Notes under the pieces: generated by a model
What the model saw: the letters and a program-made list of their open reading frames with translations, nothing else
Told to the model about the DNA's origin: nothing
Database searches by the model: none
Translations under genes and position numbers: made by a program
Shown: piece by piece, positions 40,391-48,936 of the stretch
How positions within the stretch are numbered: the first letter of the stretch is position 1
How the letters are laid out: each line of letters starts with the position of its first letter
From: Bacteroidales bacterium
GTDB taxonomy: Bacteria > Bacteroidota > Bacteroidia > Bacteroidales > Muribaculaceae
Assembly: GCA_019416285.1 (NCBI GenBank)
Contig: DXXM01000015.1
Coordinates: forward strand, 1-64,000
Direction: 5' to 3'
DNA length: 64,000 bases

Positions 40391-43300
40391 TTAGAAAGAT
40401 ACGTTCAGACCGAAGGTGTAGATGCGGGGCGAGGGATAGCGTCCGTAGTCGAGACCCGTCATGAGCGCGTCGCCATACATGGCGCCGACTTCGGGGTCGA
40501 GGCCTTTGTATTTGGTCCAGGTGTGTACGTTCTGTATGTTCATGTACACGCGGACGTTCTCAAGATAGATTTTGCGCATCCACTGGCGCGGGAAGGTGTA
40601 GCCGAGCGAGATGTTCTGAAGGCGGATATATGAACCGTCCTCGATGAAGCGGTCGCTGACCTGAGTGAAGTTGTTGTTGGCATTGCTTCGCTGCACTGCG
40701 GGCATGATTGTCTCGTCAGGGTTGATTACGTGGAGGTTGCGGAAGTCGTCGGCCGGGCCGTTGGGGTCGATGAGGCCGATGCGCGCGTAGTTGAGCGACG
40801 AGCGGAGGATGTTGCTGTTGCTGCGCGGGTCCTCGATGTTCATGCGGGTCATGTTGAGGAGCTTGTTGCCGTAGGAGCCGGTGAAGAACACCGTGAGGTC
40901 TATACCCTTCCATGAGAAGGTGTTGCCGAAGCCCCAGGTGAATTTCGGTTCGGGATTGCCGATGAACTGCGAGTCGTTGGCGTCGATTACGCCGTCGCCG
41001 TTCACGTCCTCATAGATGTAGTCGCCGAGCCAGGTCGAGCTTTCGGCTATGGTGTTGCCGGCGGGGATGGCCACCTGCTTGACGTTGCCGTCTTTGTCAT
41101 GGTAGTAGAAGTCGGTGGGCTCGTCGAAGCGGCCTATCACCTTGTAGCCCCAGAACTGCGCGATGGGCTCGCCTACCACGGTGCGGGTCACCACGTGGTT
41201 GTAGGACCCTGTCTGGAAGGTCTTTTCAAGTGTCGCTGTCTCGGTGTCGAGGGCCACAACCTTGTTGCGGTTGAGCGAGAAGGTGAGGTTCGATGTCCAC
41301 TGGAAGTCGCGGTTGGTGATGTTGGTGGTGTTGAGGGTCAGCTCGAAGCCCTTGTTTTCGAGGGAGCCGATGTTGTCCCAGGGATTTGAGGCCGCGCCCT
41401 GGCCCTTGGAGCCGAGGAAGGCGGGGAGCTGCACCTGGAGCAGAAGGTTTTTGGTCTTTTTGTAGTAGACGTCGGCCACGAGTTCGATTCTGTTGTCGAG
41501 GAAGCCGAGGTCGAGACCGAGGTTATAGGAGTGGGTTGTCTCCCATGTCAGGTCGGGAGCGGGAGTGTTGCCGGTGAGCACGCCGATACCCCAGGGTGTG
41601 GTCTTGTAGCTGAGGAGCGCGATGGTTGCCCAGTCAGCCACGTTCTGGTTACCTGTCATGCCCCAGCCTGCGCGGAGCTTGGCGTTGTTGAGCCAGTGGA
41701 TGTCGCGGAGGAAGGATTCCTGCGAGGCGCGCCATGCGAGAGCGGCGGAGGGGAACCAGCCCCAGCGCTTGCCGCGTGAGAATTTCGACGAACCGTCACG
41801 GCGGATAGTGGCCGTCAGGAGGTAGCGGTCGTCAAAGGAGTAGAAGGCGCGGCCGAAGAACGACGACATTGCGTTGGCGTTCTTGTAGCCGGTGCCGGTC
41901 GAGGTGGTGATGTCGCCTGCCGAGGGGTCGGGGGTGGTGTTGGTGAGGAAGCCGGTGGCGGTGCTGACCTGTGTCTCCCAGTTGAAATGGCTGATTTCCT
42001 GACCGAGCATTACGTTGACGCTGTGGACTTTGTTGAAAGTCTGATTGTAGGTGAGGATGTTGCGCCACGACCAGTATTTGGTGTTGGTCTTGGTCCAGCG
42101 TGACGTGCGGATATCCTGGGTCTTGACGCCGAACTGGTAGTCGGGCATGTAATAGTAGTAGTTGTTGTAGTTCCAGTCACCGGAAACCTCGGTCTTGAGA
42201 GTCAGACCCTTGTAGAGAGTGGCTTCGAGATAGGCGTTGAAGCGGAAGTTGGTCTTGCGGTTGTTGTTGGTGATGATTGACGCCAGGCCTAAGGGGTTGT
42301 CGGGCATCCACACGTCCTCGGGGCCGTCAAATGAGCCGTCGGCCGATGTCGGGGCCACCGTGGGCTGCTGCTGGAGAGCGCTCATGATGGTGTTCTTGTC
42401 GGTTCCGACTTCCTGCTTAGTCTCTGAAAATGAGAAGTTGACGCCGCCGCGGAGCCATGACTTAATCTGAGTGTCGATGTTGGAGCGGAGCGAGAGGCGG
42501 CGGAAGCGCGAGCCGACCGCGATACCGTTCTGGTTGAGATAACCTCCGGAGAAAGCGTAGGTTGTCTTTTCATTGCCGCCTGACACTGAGATGTTGTGTG
42601 AGGTCATGAAGGCCTTGCGGAAAAGCTCGTCCTGCCAGTCGGTACCCTCGCCGAGAAGCTCGGGGCGCACGAAGGCGCTCGACGGGTCGAGCAGATTGAG
42701 CTCGTTGGCGCGGTAATTGTGGTGCATAGCATACTCGCGGAGGTTGAGCATGTCGTATTTCTTGGGCATTTCCTGCCAGCCGGCATAGCCGTCGTAGGTC
42801 ACGGTGGCGTTGCCTGCCTGTCCGCGCTTGGTGGTGATCATGATTACGCCGTTTGACGCGCGCGAGCCGTAGATGGCTGTTGCCGAGGCATCCTTGAGGA
42901 TGTCCATGCTCACGATGTCGGAGGGGTTGATGGAGCTCAGCGGGTTGGAGCTCTCGTCGTCTGTGGCGGAGTCGATTACCACACCGTCAATCACGAAGAT
43001 AGGCTGGTTGGTGGCGTTGAGCGAGTTGATACCGCGGATGCGGATTGAGGTCGATGCGCCCGGAGTACCGGAATTGGCCTGGATGTTGACACCTGCCGCA
43101 CGGCCCTGAAGCACCTGGTCGATGCTTGTGGGGACTGACTTCTTGATGGCGGCGTCGCCCACCGATACGACCGAGCCGGTCATGTCGGAGCGCTTCATCT
43201 GGCCGTAGCCCACCACCACAACCTCGTCGAGCACCTCGGAGTTCTCTTTCATGGTGATGGTGATGCTTGTGCGGCCGTCAACTGCCACGCTCTGAGTGGT

Positions 43301-43543
43301 GTAGCCGACGTAGCTGACGACGAGTGTCGCGTTGCGGGGCACATTCAGTTTGAAATTTCCGTCAATATCGGTCGCGATGCCGTTTGACGAGCCTTTTTGC
43401 TGCACTGTGGCGCCGATGAGCGGATCACCCGCCTCATCCTGCACGGTTCCCGTCACTGTGATGTTCTGGGAGAAGGCCCATAGAGGTGTCAGGCAGACTA
43501 ATGCCAGCACTACGGACCTCAGAAGGGTTAATGCGCACTTCAT
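40391..43543 (-). CDS. SusC/RagA-type TonB-dependent transporter
   Basis: A 1050-residue outer membrane importer. Domains in order: signal peptide (to ~26), a carboxypeptidase-regulatory-like domain (TVTGTVQDEAGDPLIGATV to ~100), the TonB-box-like EVLDEVVVVGYG, a plug (~115-240; IRGINSLNATNQPIFVIDGV), and a 22-strand barrel ending in the typical aromatic C-terminus (TFGLNVSF). With SusD it imports xylan fragments using TonB energy. No N-terminal STN signalling domain is present, so it does not signal to an anti-sigma factor. It is the first gene of the PUL. Confidence 0.96.
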   Translation of the reverse strand: MKCALTLLRSVVLALVCLTPLWAFSQNITVTGTVQDEAGDPLIGATVQQKGSSNGIATDIDGNFKLNVPRNATLVVSYVGYTTQSVAVDGRTSITITMKENSEVLDEVVVVGYGQMKRSDMTGSVVSVGDAAIKKSVPTSIDQVLQGRAAGVNIQANSGTPGASTSIRIRGINSLNATNQPIFVIDGVVIDSATDDESSNPLSSINPSDIVSMDILKDASATAIYGSRASNGVIMITTKRGQAGNATVTYDGYAGWQEMPKKYDMLNLREYAMHHNYRANELNLLDPSSAFVRPELLGEGTDWQDELFRKAFMTSHNISVSGGNEKTTYAFSGGYLNQNGIAVGSRFRRLSLRSNIDTQIKSWLRGGVNFSFSETKQEVGTDKNTIMSALQQQPTVAPTSADGSFDGPEDVWMPDNPLGLASIITNNNRKTNFRFNAYLEATLYKGLTLKTEVSGDWNYNNYYYYMPDYQFGVKTQDIRTSRWTKTNTKYWSWRNILTYNQTFNKVHSVNVMLGQEISHFNWETQVSTATGFLTNTTPDPSAGDITTSTGTGYKNANAMSSFFGRAFYSFDDRYLLTATIRRDGSSKFSRGKRWGWFPSAALAWRASQESFLRDIHWLNNAKLRAGWGMTGNQNVADWATIALLSYKTTPWGIGVLTGNTPAPDLTWETTHSYNLGLDLGFLDNRIELVADVYYKKTKNLLLQVQLPAFLGSKGQGAASNPWDNIGSLENKGFELTLNTTNITNRDFQWTSNLTFSLNRNKVVALDTETATLEKTFQTGSYNHVVTRTVVGEPIAQFWGYKVIGRFDEPTDFYYHDKDGNVKQVAIPAGNTIAESSTWLGDYIYEDVNGDGVIDANDSQFIGNPEPKFTWGFGNTFSWKGIDLTVFFTGSYGNKLLNMTRMNIEDPRSNSNILRSSLNYARIGLIDPNGPADDFRNLHVINPDETIMPAVQRSNANNNFTQVSDRFIEDGSYIRLQNISLGYTFPRQWMRKIYLENVRVYMNIQNVHTWTKYKGLDPEVGAMYGDALMTGLDYGRYPSPRIYTFGLNVSF

Positions 43544-43735
43544 TTGGTTGTTTTGGTTTAGAGATTATTAAGGTAAGAAGTAGTTGTTCTCAAAAAATCT
43601 GTCGGCTCTGTGTAGGTTTGACCGCTTGGTTTGTATCATTGGTGCTGTCTGACAGCGGCAAACCCGCTGTTGCGGTATTATATCATAAGGAAATCTGTCC
43701 TAATGCAAAGTTATTGAATTTTTTTGATTCACAAA
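43544..43735 (-). promoter_or_regulatory. susC promoter and long leader
   Basis: On the minus strand TTTG (43732-43735), an 18-bp spacer and TAACTTTG (43706-43713) form a good promoter. The message would then have a leader of about 155 bases with an internal GC-rich inverted repeat (ACAGCGG/CCGCTGT, near 43652-43672). No HTCS-like direct repeat is clear. About 100 bp remain to the recQ stop with nothing recognisable. Confidence 0.65.
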
Positions 43736-43840
43736 GATATTTTAACATTGAAAACGGCAGAATCCTCTCCTGAAATCCCCCCATGAGTATTAAAAGCAAA
43801 AATTTAGCTAAAATATGCAAATATAAACTCGCTTTCAGAA

Positions 43841-45739
43841 TCAGAGAGCGTGGATTTTGTCTCCGGCGATTGCGATGCGGCCGGCGTCGGCGAGCCGGCG
43901 GATTTCGCCGATGATCTCTTCACGCCGTCCGGTTGTATTGGCAAGAACGGATGCTATGTCGGCTCCGCCCGGATGCGACGCCTGATAGATGATGCTCTCC
44001 GAGATTGTCCGGCGCGTTTCCGCGGCGGTCGCGGCGGCTTTTTTCGAGCGGCACACGTCACATTTACCACACTCCGGGGCGTCGGCCTCGCCGAAGTAGC
44101 GCAACATCCCGCGCACGCGGCACTCGGTCGAATCGAATACGAAGCTCTTCATGGCTTCGAGGCGCAGGCGCATCCGCTCGCGCTGCTGCTCGTAGACCTC
44201 CACGGGCATGATGACATGTTTCGGCAGTTCGCGCGAGGTGGTGTAATATATATAAGGTGTGGTCCGCATCGGGATGTAGTGGATGGCGTGGATGCGGCCG
44301 AGATAGAGGAGCGCCTGATACACCGCCTCGGTCGAGAGCATGGTCGAGCGCGCTATGGTCAGTTCGCTGATGTTCACATAGTCCGCGAAAAGTCCGGTGT
44401 AGGTGCGGAGCACGCACTGAAACACATCCTCGGCCTCAGGTGTCAGCTCAAGGTCGTAGAGCTCCTCCTTTTTCATGATGACCATGAGGCGCGAGCGCGA
44501 CGTGGTCTCGTCGATATACTCCAGATAGCCCGCACGGGTGAGCAGCCGGAGGGCGCTGGCGGTCATGACGGGGGGTAGGGAGTAGGTGCGGCAGAAGTTT
44601 TCGAGGTTGAATTCATAGAGCATCCCGTAGCCCGAGCCCACGGCCACGTCGAGGAAATTGCCGGTGAGCTCGTAGACACGCCGGATGAAGTCTTTCTCCG
44701 GAAAACTGTCGCTGAGGCGGCGCGAGAGCGTGGCTTTGTCGCGCTGCGAGGCTATCACGACGGCAAATGACTCGCGGCCGTCGCGTCCGGCACGCCCCGC
44801 CTCCTGATAATACTCTTCGAGCGACGAGGGGAGGTCGCAGTGTATCACTGTCCTGACGTCGGGCTTGTCTATGCCCATCCCGAAAGCGTTTGTGGCCACC
44901 ATCACGCGCACTTCGTCGTTCTTCCAGGCGCTCTGCCGGCGGTCCTTCTCCTCCGGGTCGAGTCCGGCGTGGTAATAGTCGGCCGAAATCCCCTCGCGCA
45001 CAAGCGTCTGTGCTATCTCGCGACAGCGGCGGCGGGAGCGCACATAGACTATGGCGCAGCCCGAGGTGGTGCGGAGCACCCGCAGCAGCGTGTCCTCCTT
45101 GAAATCGGCGTAGCGGATGATGTAGGAGAGATTTTCCCTCGTGAACGAGCGCGCGAACATCCGCGAGCCCTCGCGGAAACGGAGCGAGCGCATGATGTCG
45201 GCGGTGACCTCGGGGGTGGCGGAGGCGGTGAGGGCGAGTATGGGCACCTCCTCGCCGACTATAGCCCGCATATCGGCCACCTTTAGGTAGGAGGGGCGGA
45301 AGTCGTAGCCCCACTGGGAGATGCAGTGGGCTTCGTCGACCACGATGAGGCTTACGGTCATGGCGCGCAGCTCGGCGATGAAAGCGTCGTTCTGCAGGCG
45401 CTCGGGCGAGATGTAGACGAGCTTGATTTTACCCAGGCGGCAGCGTGTGAGCCCTAACTGAGTCTCGCGGCGCGAGAGTCCCGAGTGGAAATAGACCGCC
45501 TTTATGTCGCGCTCCCGCAGATTGTCAACCTGGTCCTTCATCAGCGATATGAGTGGCGTGACCACCACGGTCAGCCCCGGCAGGAGCATGGCGGGAACCT
45601 GGAAGGTGATTGATTTTCCTCCTCCTGTGGGGAGAAGTCCGAGCGTATCGCGTCCCTCCAGCACGGAATCTATGATTTCGCGCTGGAGGGGACGGAAGGC
45701 GTCATAGCCCCAATATCGTTTGAGTATGCTCAGAGGCAT
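43841..45739 (-). CDS. recQ: ATP-dependent DNA helicase RecQ
   Basis: A 3'-5' superfamily-2 helicase for DNA repair, 632 residues. Motif 0 (YWGYDAFRPLQREII), Walker A (LPTGGGKS), DEAH box (VVDEAHCISQWG), motif VI (QEAGRAGRDGR) and a zinc-binding part (CRVRGMLRYF then CGKCDVC) followed by a short winged helix are present. No HRDC domain is recognisable; the C-terminus ends with a small wHTH-like region. It lies directly downstream of recJ (44 bp). Confidence 0.94.
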   Translation of the reverse strand: MPLSILKRYWGYDAFRPLQREIIDSVLEGRDTLGLLPTGGGKSITFQVPAMLLPGLTVVVTPLISLMKDQVDNLRERDIKAVYFHSGLSRRETQLGLTRCRLGKIKLVYISPERLQNDAFIAELRAMTVSLIVVDEAHCISQWGYDFRPSYLKVADMRAIVGEEVPILALTASATPEVTADIMRSLRFREGSRMFARSFTRENLSYIIRYADFKEDTLLRVLRTTSGCAIVYVRSRRRCREIAQTLVREGISADYYHAGLDPEEKDRRQSAWKNDEVRVMVATNAFGMGIDKPDVRTVIHCDLPSSLEEYYQEAGRAGRDGRESFAVVIASQRDKATLSRRLSDSFPEKDFIRRVYELTGNFLDVAVGSGYGMLYEFNLENFCRTYSLPPVMTASALRLLTRAGYLEYIDETTSRSRLMVIMKKEELYDLELTPEAEDVFQCVLRTYTGLFADYVNISELTIARSTMLSTEAVYQALLYLGRIHAIHYIPMRTTPYIYYTTSRELPKHVIMPVEVYEQQRERMRLRLEAMKSFVFDSTECRVRGMLRYFGEADAPECGKCDVCRSKKAAATAAETRRTISESIIYQASHPGGADIASVLANTTGRREEIIGEIRRLADAGRIAIAGDKIHAL

Positions 45740-45783
45740 CGGCGTGTGGGAGAGCTTAAAGTTCGGGAGATAGCGGCGGGAGC

Positions 45784-47505
45784 TCAGTCGAGGTGGATTT
45801 CCTTGACGAAGAGCTGGATGGCCGACCCTCCCTTGTGTTTGTTCTCCTCGATGGTGTAGCAGATGCTGAAAGGCTTGCCGGAGTGGATGTGGTCGAAGAG
45901 CTCGGCGCGGTTGAACACGATTCCGTTGAGGACTTTTCCGCAGGTCAAGTCTACGAGGTCGAGCTTGATGTGCTCGTTGTGGCGTCCGACGAGTTTCGAG
46001 GTGCCGAAGTCGGTCACTCCGCGAGTGCAGAACACCGGCTTGTTGTTGCCCGGGCCGAAGGGGTTGAACTGGCGCAGGTAGCCGAGGAACTCGGGGGTGA
46101 TTTCCGAAAAACTCAGGTAGGCGTCGATGTCGAGCTGGGGAGTGAGCTGGTCGGGGCGGATATTGTCGGCCACGAATTTCTCGAAGCGACGGGTGAACTC
46201 GGGGATGTTTTCCTCCTTGAGCGAGAGGCCCACGGCGTAGGTGTGGCCGCCGAAATTCTCGAGCAGGTCACGGGCCGACTCCACGGCACGATACACATCG
46301 AAGCCCTGCACCGAGCGCGACGAGCCTGTGGCCAGTCCGTTGGAGTAGGTCAGGACGACCGAGGGCTTGTAGTAAAGTTCCGTGAGGCGCGAGGCCACGA
46401 TGCCGATTATGCCCTTGTGCCAGTTTTTATTGTAGATTACTATTGACTTCTTCTCCGAAAGAATTTCGCTTCTCTGCTCGAGGATGGCGTTGGCCTCCTC
46501 GGTAATCTGCTTGTCGAGCTCCTTGCGGTCCTGATTGTAGCGGTCGATTTCCTTCGCGCGGGCATTGGCGTCGGCCAGGTCGCGCGACACCAGCAGATCG
46601 ACAGCCTCCTTGCCGCTCTGCATGCGTCCGGAGGCATTGATGCGGGGACCAATCTTGAAAATCACGTCGCTGATGGTGATTTCGCGTCCCGAAAGTCCGC
46701 AGATGCGGATGATTGCGCGCAGACCCATGTTGGGGTTGGAGTTGAGGCGCTTCAGGCCGTGGTAGGCCATGATGCGGTTCTCGCCAACCATCGGGACGAT
46801 GTCGGCCGCGATGGATACGGCCACAAGGTCGAGCATCCCTTCGAGGTCGGCGCTTCCGAGTCCGTTGGACATGGCGAAGGCCTGCATGAACTTGTAGCCT
46901 ACTCCGCAGCCAGAGAGATGCGGGCAGGGGTAGGTGCTCCCCTCGAGTTTCGGGTTAAGGATGGCGACCGCCGGCGGAAGAGTCTCGTCGGGGACGTGAT
47001 GGTCGCAGATTATGAAGTCGATGCCCAGGGAGCGGGCATATTCTATCTCCTCAGTGGCCTTGATGCCGCAATCAAGGATGATGAAGAGTCTGACCCCTTG
47101 ACGGGCTGCCATGTCGATGGTGGCCTTCGAGATACCGTATCCGTCCTCGTTGCGGGTGGGGATAAGGTAGTCGATATGGGAGTAGAAATTGCGGAGATAC
47201 TTATAGACGAGAGCCACGGCGGTGGTTCCGTCGACGTCGTAGTCACCATAGACAATTATCTGCTCCTTTGACCCCATGGCACGGTTGAGCCTGTGGACGG
47301 CTTTGTCCATGTCGGGCATTAGGAACGGGTCGTGCATGTCTCTGAGCGACGGGTGGAAGAATTTTTCCGCCTCCTCGACAGAGGAAATGCCCCGTTGCAC
47401 AAGCAGCTCGCTAATGGGCGGCACTCCGGCATAGCGTTTTGCCAGGCCGGACTCCACTTCTTGTTCGTCGGATGTAAGGGGACAGTAATTCCATTTACTT
47501 GTCAT
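45784..47505 (-). CDS. recJ: Single-stranded-DNA-specific exonuclease RecJ
   Basis: A DHH/DHHA1 phosphoesterase of 573 residues that degrades single-stranded DNA 5'-3' in recombination and mismatch repair. Motifs: VYGDYDVDGTTA (~80), LDCGIK, CDHHVPDE (~160), and the C-terminal SGRMQSGKEA and GGHTYAVGLSL blocks. Its placement before recQ fits the joint action of RecJ and RecQ in end resection. A start at 47505 is well supported (MTSKWNYCPL). Confidence 0.94.
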   Translation of the reverse strand: MTSKWNYCPLTSDEQEVESGLAKRYAGVPPISELLVQRGISSVEEAEKFFHPSLRDMHDPFLMPDMDKAVHRLNRAMGSKEQIIVYGDYDVDGTTAVALVYKYLRNFYSHIDYLIPTRNEDGYGISKATIDMAARQGVRLFIILDCGIKATEEIEYARSLGIDFIICDHHVPDETLPPAVAILNPKLEGSTYPCPHLSGCGVGYKFMQAFAMSNGLGSADLEGMLDLVAVSIAADIVPMVGENRIMAYHGLKRLNSNPNMGLRAIIRICGLSGREITISDVIFKIGPRINASGRMQSGKEAVDLLVSRDLADANARAKEIDRYNQDRKELDKQITEEANAILEQRSEILSEKKSIVIYNKNWHKGIIGIVASRLTELYYKPSVVLTYSNGLATGSSRSVQGFDVYRAVESARDLLENFGGHTYAVGLSLKEENIPEFTRRFEKFVADNIRPDQLTPQLDIDAYLSFSEITPEFLGYLRQFNPFGPGNNKPVFCTRGVTDFGTSKLVGRHNEHIKLDLVDLTCGKVLNGIVFNRAELFDHIHSGKPFSICYTIEENKHKGGSAIQLFVKEIHLD

Positions 47506-47631
47506 TTATGTTGTTTCTTTTTTATTTCAAAAGAAGGCGGACGGGCCGTACCGGGGCGGCCACGCGGGAGAGAGAGGGGGGAGGGGAATATGGATGGTAA
47601 TAGACGGAGAGAGTGATGGTTGTCGCAATTA

Positions 47632-47707
47632 TGGAAAAGACGAGCACCGCGCGTCTTTCTGTCCCTTTCAGGGGACACTTGCTGTCAATCGGATACTTCT
47701 GCCCGAT
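47632..47707 (-). ncRNA. Candidate small RNA with three stem-loops
   Basis: A -7 element TACTTTTG (minus strand, 47714-47721) is followed by three consecutive hairpins: AATCGG/CCGATT, GTCCC/GGGAC and the terminator-like AAGACG...CGTCTT with a TTTTCC tail. Length about 75 bases. No open frame starts with ATG in it. It could also be the structured leader of recJ, 130 bp further on. Confidence 0.45.
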
Positions 47708-47713
47708 TATTTG

Positions 47714-47721
47714 CAAAAGTA
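47714..47721 (-). promoter_or_regulatory. Bacteroidetes -7 element for the small RNA and/or recJ
   Basis: Reads TACTTTTG on the minus strand; about 210 bp before the recJ start. Confidence 0.55.
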
Positions 47722-47768
47722 CGCAGAATATTTGGATAAATTGCCATAATAAATGTTATTTATCCTTT

Positions 47769-47933
47769 AATAGATTGCCTAAAATTTATATTACTTTGCT
47801 TTTGAAAGTCTTGTCAGCGTCTTTTTGTCCGCTCTTCAGTCACGTAGCTACGGCTACGCTCCTTCATCGCGGGCAAAAATCCATCTGACAATACTTTTCA
47901 AAATCTACATTATATAAATTTAGGCAATCTATT
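47769..47933. mobile_element. 165-bp hairpin-type MITE
   Basis: The ends AATAGATTGCCTAAAATTTA and its near-complement continue inward through CTTTTGAAAGTCTTGTCAG-like sequence, so almost the whole element is one imperfect palindrome. TA borders GATTGCC on both sides, fitting a TA target. The centre has CACGTAGCTACGGCTACGCTC, matching the inner repeat of the MITE at 27175. A single end-like copy lies at 59780. Confidence 0.7.
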
Positions 47934-48014
47934 GAATTGTGAAAATGGTGAACGGAGGGGGCTCCTTATGGTGATGGATGCAGATTCACGGCGCCGTGGC
48001 TACGGAAGCTACGG

Positions 48015-48128
48015 GTTGACGAAGTTTGCGGTAAGGAGTGGAGGATGTAAACGTCAACGAAGTTTTGGTGCCAGGTGTGGTGTGTCACGTGTCGACGAAG
48101 TTCTGCGGTAGGGGAGGCGGGGCCCACA
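48015..48128. repeat. Three 38-bp period tandem repeats at the 3' end of the repeat-rich gene
   Basis: GTTGACGAAGTTTGCGGTA, GTCAACGAAGTTTTGGTG and GTCGACGAAGTTCTGCGGTA start at 48015, 48053 and 48091, exactly 38 bp apart. The third encodes the C-terminus of the protein at 48085; the others lie beyond its stop. Confidence 0.65.
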
Positions 48129-48936
48129 CGGAGGGGGTGCGGTTGCGGAGGAAGGTGTCGGGGCGCCGGTAATATACTCCGTCGCGGAGGTCGTAGCCGG
48201 GATAGGGGGCGATTTCGATAATTTTCCGTGGGGTAGTGGCATCGTTTGTGTGGGCGCGGGTGATTTTCCGTGGTGCAGGGTGATTCGATGCGATTTCCCG
48301 TGTTGTAGGGTCATCGCATGCGGTGACCGATCCCGGGATTTGGGGCACAAGAGGACGGGAGGGGACAGGAGTTTTATTTTTTCCGACAGCAACTGCGGGG
48401 GATTGGCGGGGGGATACCGATGGATGGTCACCGCAGGGAGTATCGGCGGCTGATGGGTGGCCACCGCATGCGATGGCCGTACAAGTGGCGGGTGTGTCGG
48501 GCATGCAGGGTGCGTCGGGAGCGCTGGCCGTACAGGTTCCCAGGGCGGCGAGTTTGCGGGCACGGCGCTCGGCGGCGCGCTCGCGGCAGGCTTCGGAGCG
48601 CCTGAGGGCGTCGTCGATTTCGGGACAGATGGTGACGAAGATGAGGTAGGCGTAGTGGTCGGCGCTGTAGCGGTCGGGCGCACGGCGCGTCATCACGTAG
48701 GTCTCCATGTAGTCCAGCAGGATGGCAAGCGAGGTGAGGGGCATGTCGGTGTTCCAGTGGAGCGACGACACTCGCTGCTGGAGCTTAGTGTAGAATTTCC
48801 GGGACACAGGCATGTCCCATTTCTCTTTGCGTGGTTTCGGAACGGGGCGCTCTTTGCAGGGTTTCGGAACTGTGTCCTCTTTGCGCGGTTTCGCAGTGGT
48901 GTTCTCTTTGCGGAGGGGTGGAGTGGTGTTGGTCAT
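48085..48936 (-). CDS. Repeat-built hypothetical protein, 283 aa
   Basis: Unknown function. Only residues ~32-115 look like a folded, helical domain (SRKFYTKLQQRVSS, LLDYMETYVMTRRAP, AYLIFVTICPEIDDALRR), ending in an Arg-rich helix. The N-terminus consists of 9-residue repeats (KPRKEDTVP-like) encoded by 27-bp tandem units. The C-terminal half is Pro/Thr/Cys-rich, contains two copies of palindromic repeat A read in frame, and shows a degenerate TTRKI-type repeat. ATG 48936 is chosen because it follows the -7 element by a short leader; the longer frame from 48957 would overlap it. Its promoter region matches that of the 97-residue gene at 16883. Confidence 0.6.
   Translation of the reverse strand: MTNTTPPLRKENTTAKPRKEDTVPKPCKERPVPKPRKEKWDMPVSRKFYTKLQQRVSSLHWNTDMPLTSLAILLDYMETYVMTRRAPDRYSADHYAYLIFVTICPEIDDALRRSEACRERAAERRARKLAALGTCTASAPDAPCMPDTPATCTAIACGGHPSAADTPCGDHPSVSPRQSPAVAVGKNKTPVPSRPLVPQIPGSVTACDDPTTREIASNHPAPRKITRAHTNDATTPRKIIEIAPYPGYDLRDGVYYRRPDTFLRNRTPSVWAPPPLPQNFVDT
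48309..48328. repeat. Repeat A copy within the repeat-rich gene
   Basis: GGTCATCGCATGCGGTGACC, preceded by GTAG. It differs from the intergenic form by paired changes (GGTCA...TGACC), so the inverted repeat is kept. Confidence 0.7.
48459..48478. repeat. Repeat A copy, inverted, within the repeat-rich gene
   Basis: GGCCACCGCATGCGATGGCC, the reverse complement of the copies at 11832 and 16737. Confidence 0.7.
48824..48921 (-). repeat. 27-bp tandem repeats encoding the N-terminus of the protein at 48085
   Basis: Units begin TCTTTGC at 48824, 48851, 48878 and (partial) 48905 on plus. Each encodes nine residues of the KPxKExxxP type. Confidence 0.8.

Noticed and set aside
47613..47888. 91-codon frame on plus upstream of the hairpin MITE
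   Set aside because: It runs across the candidate small RNA and into the MITE, and has no protein-like pattern.
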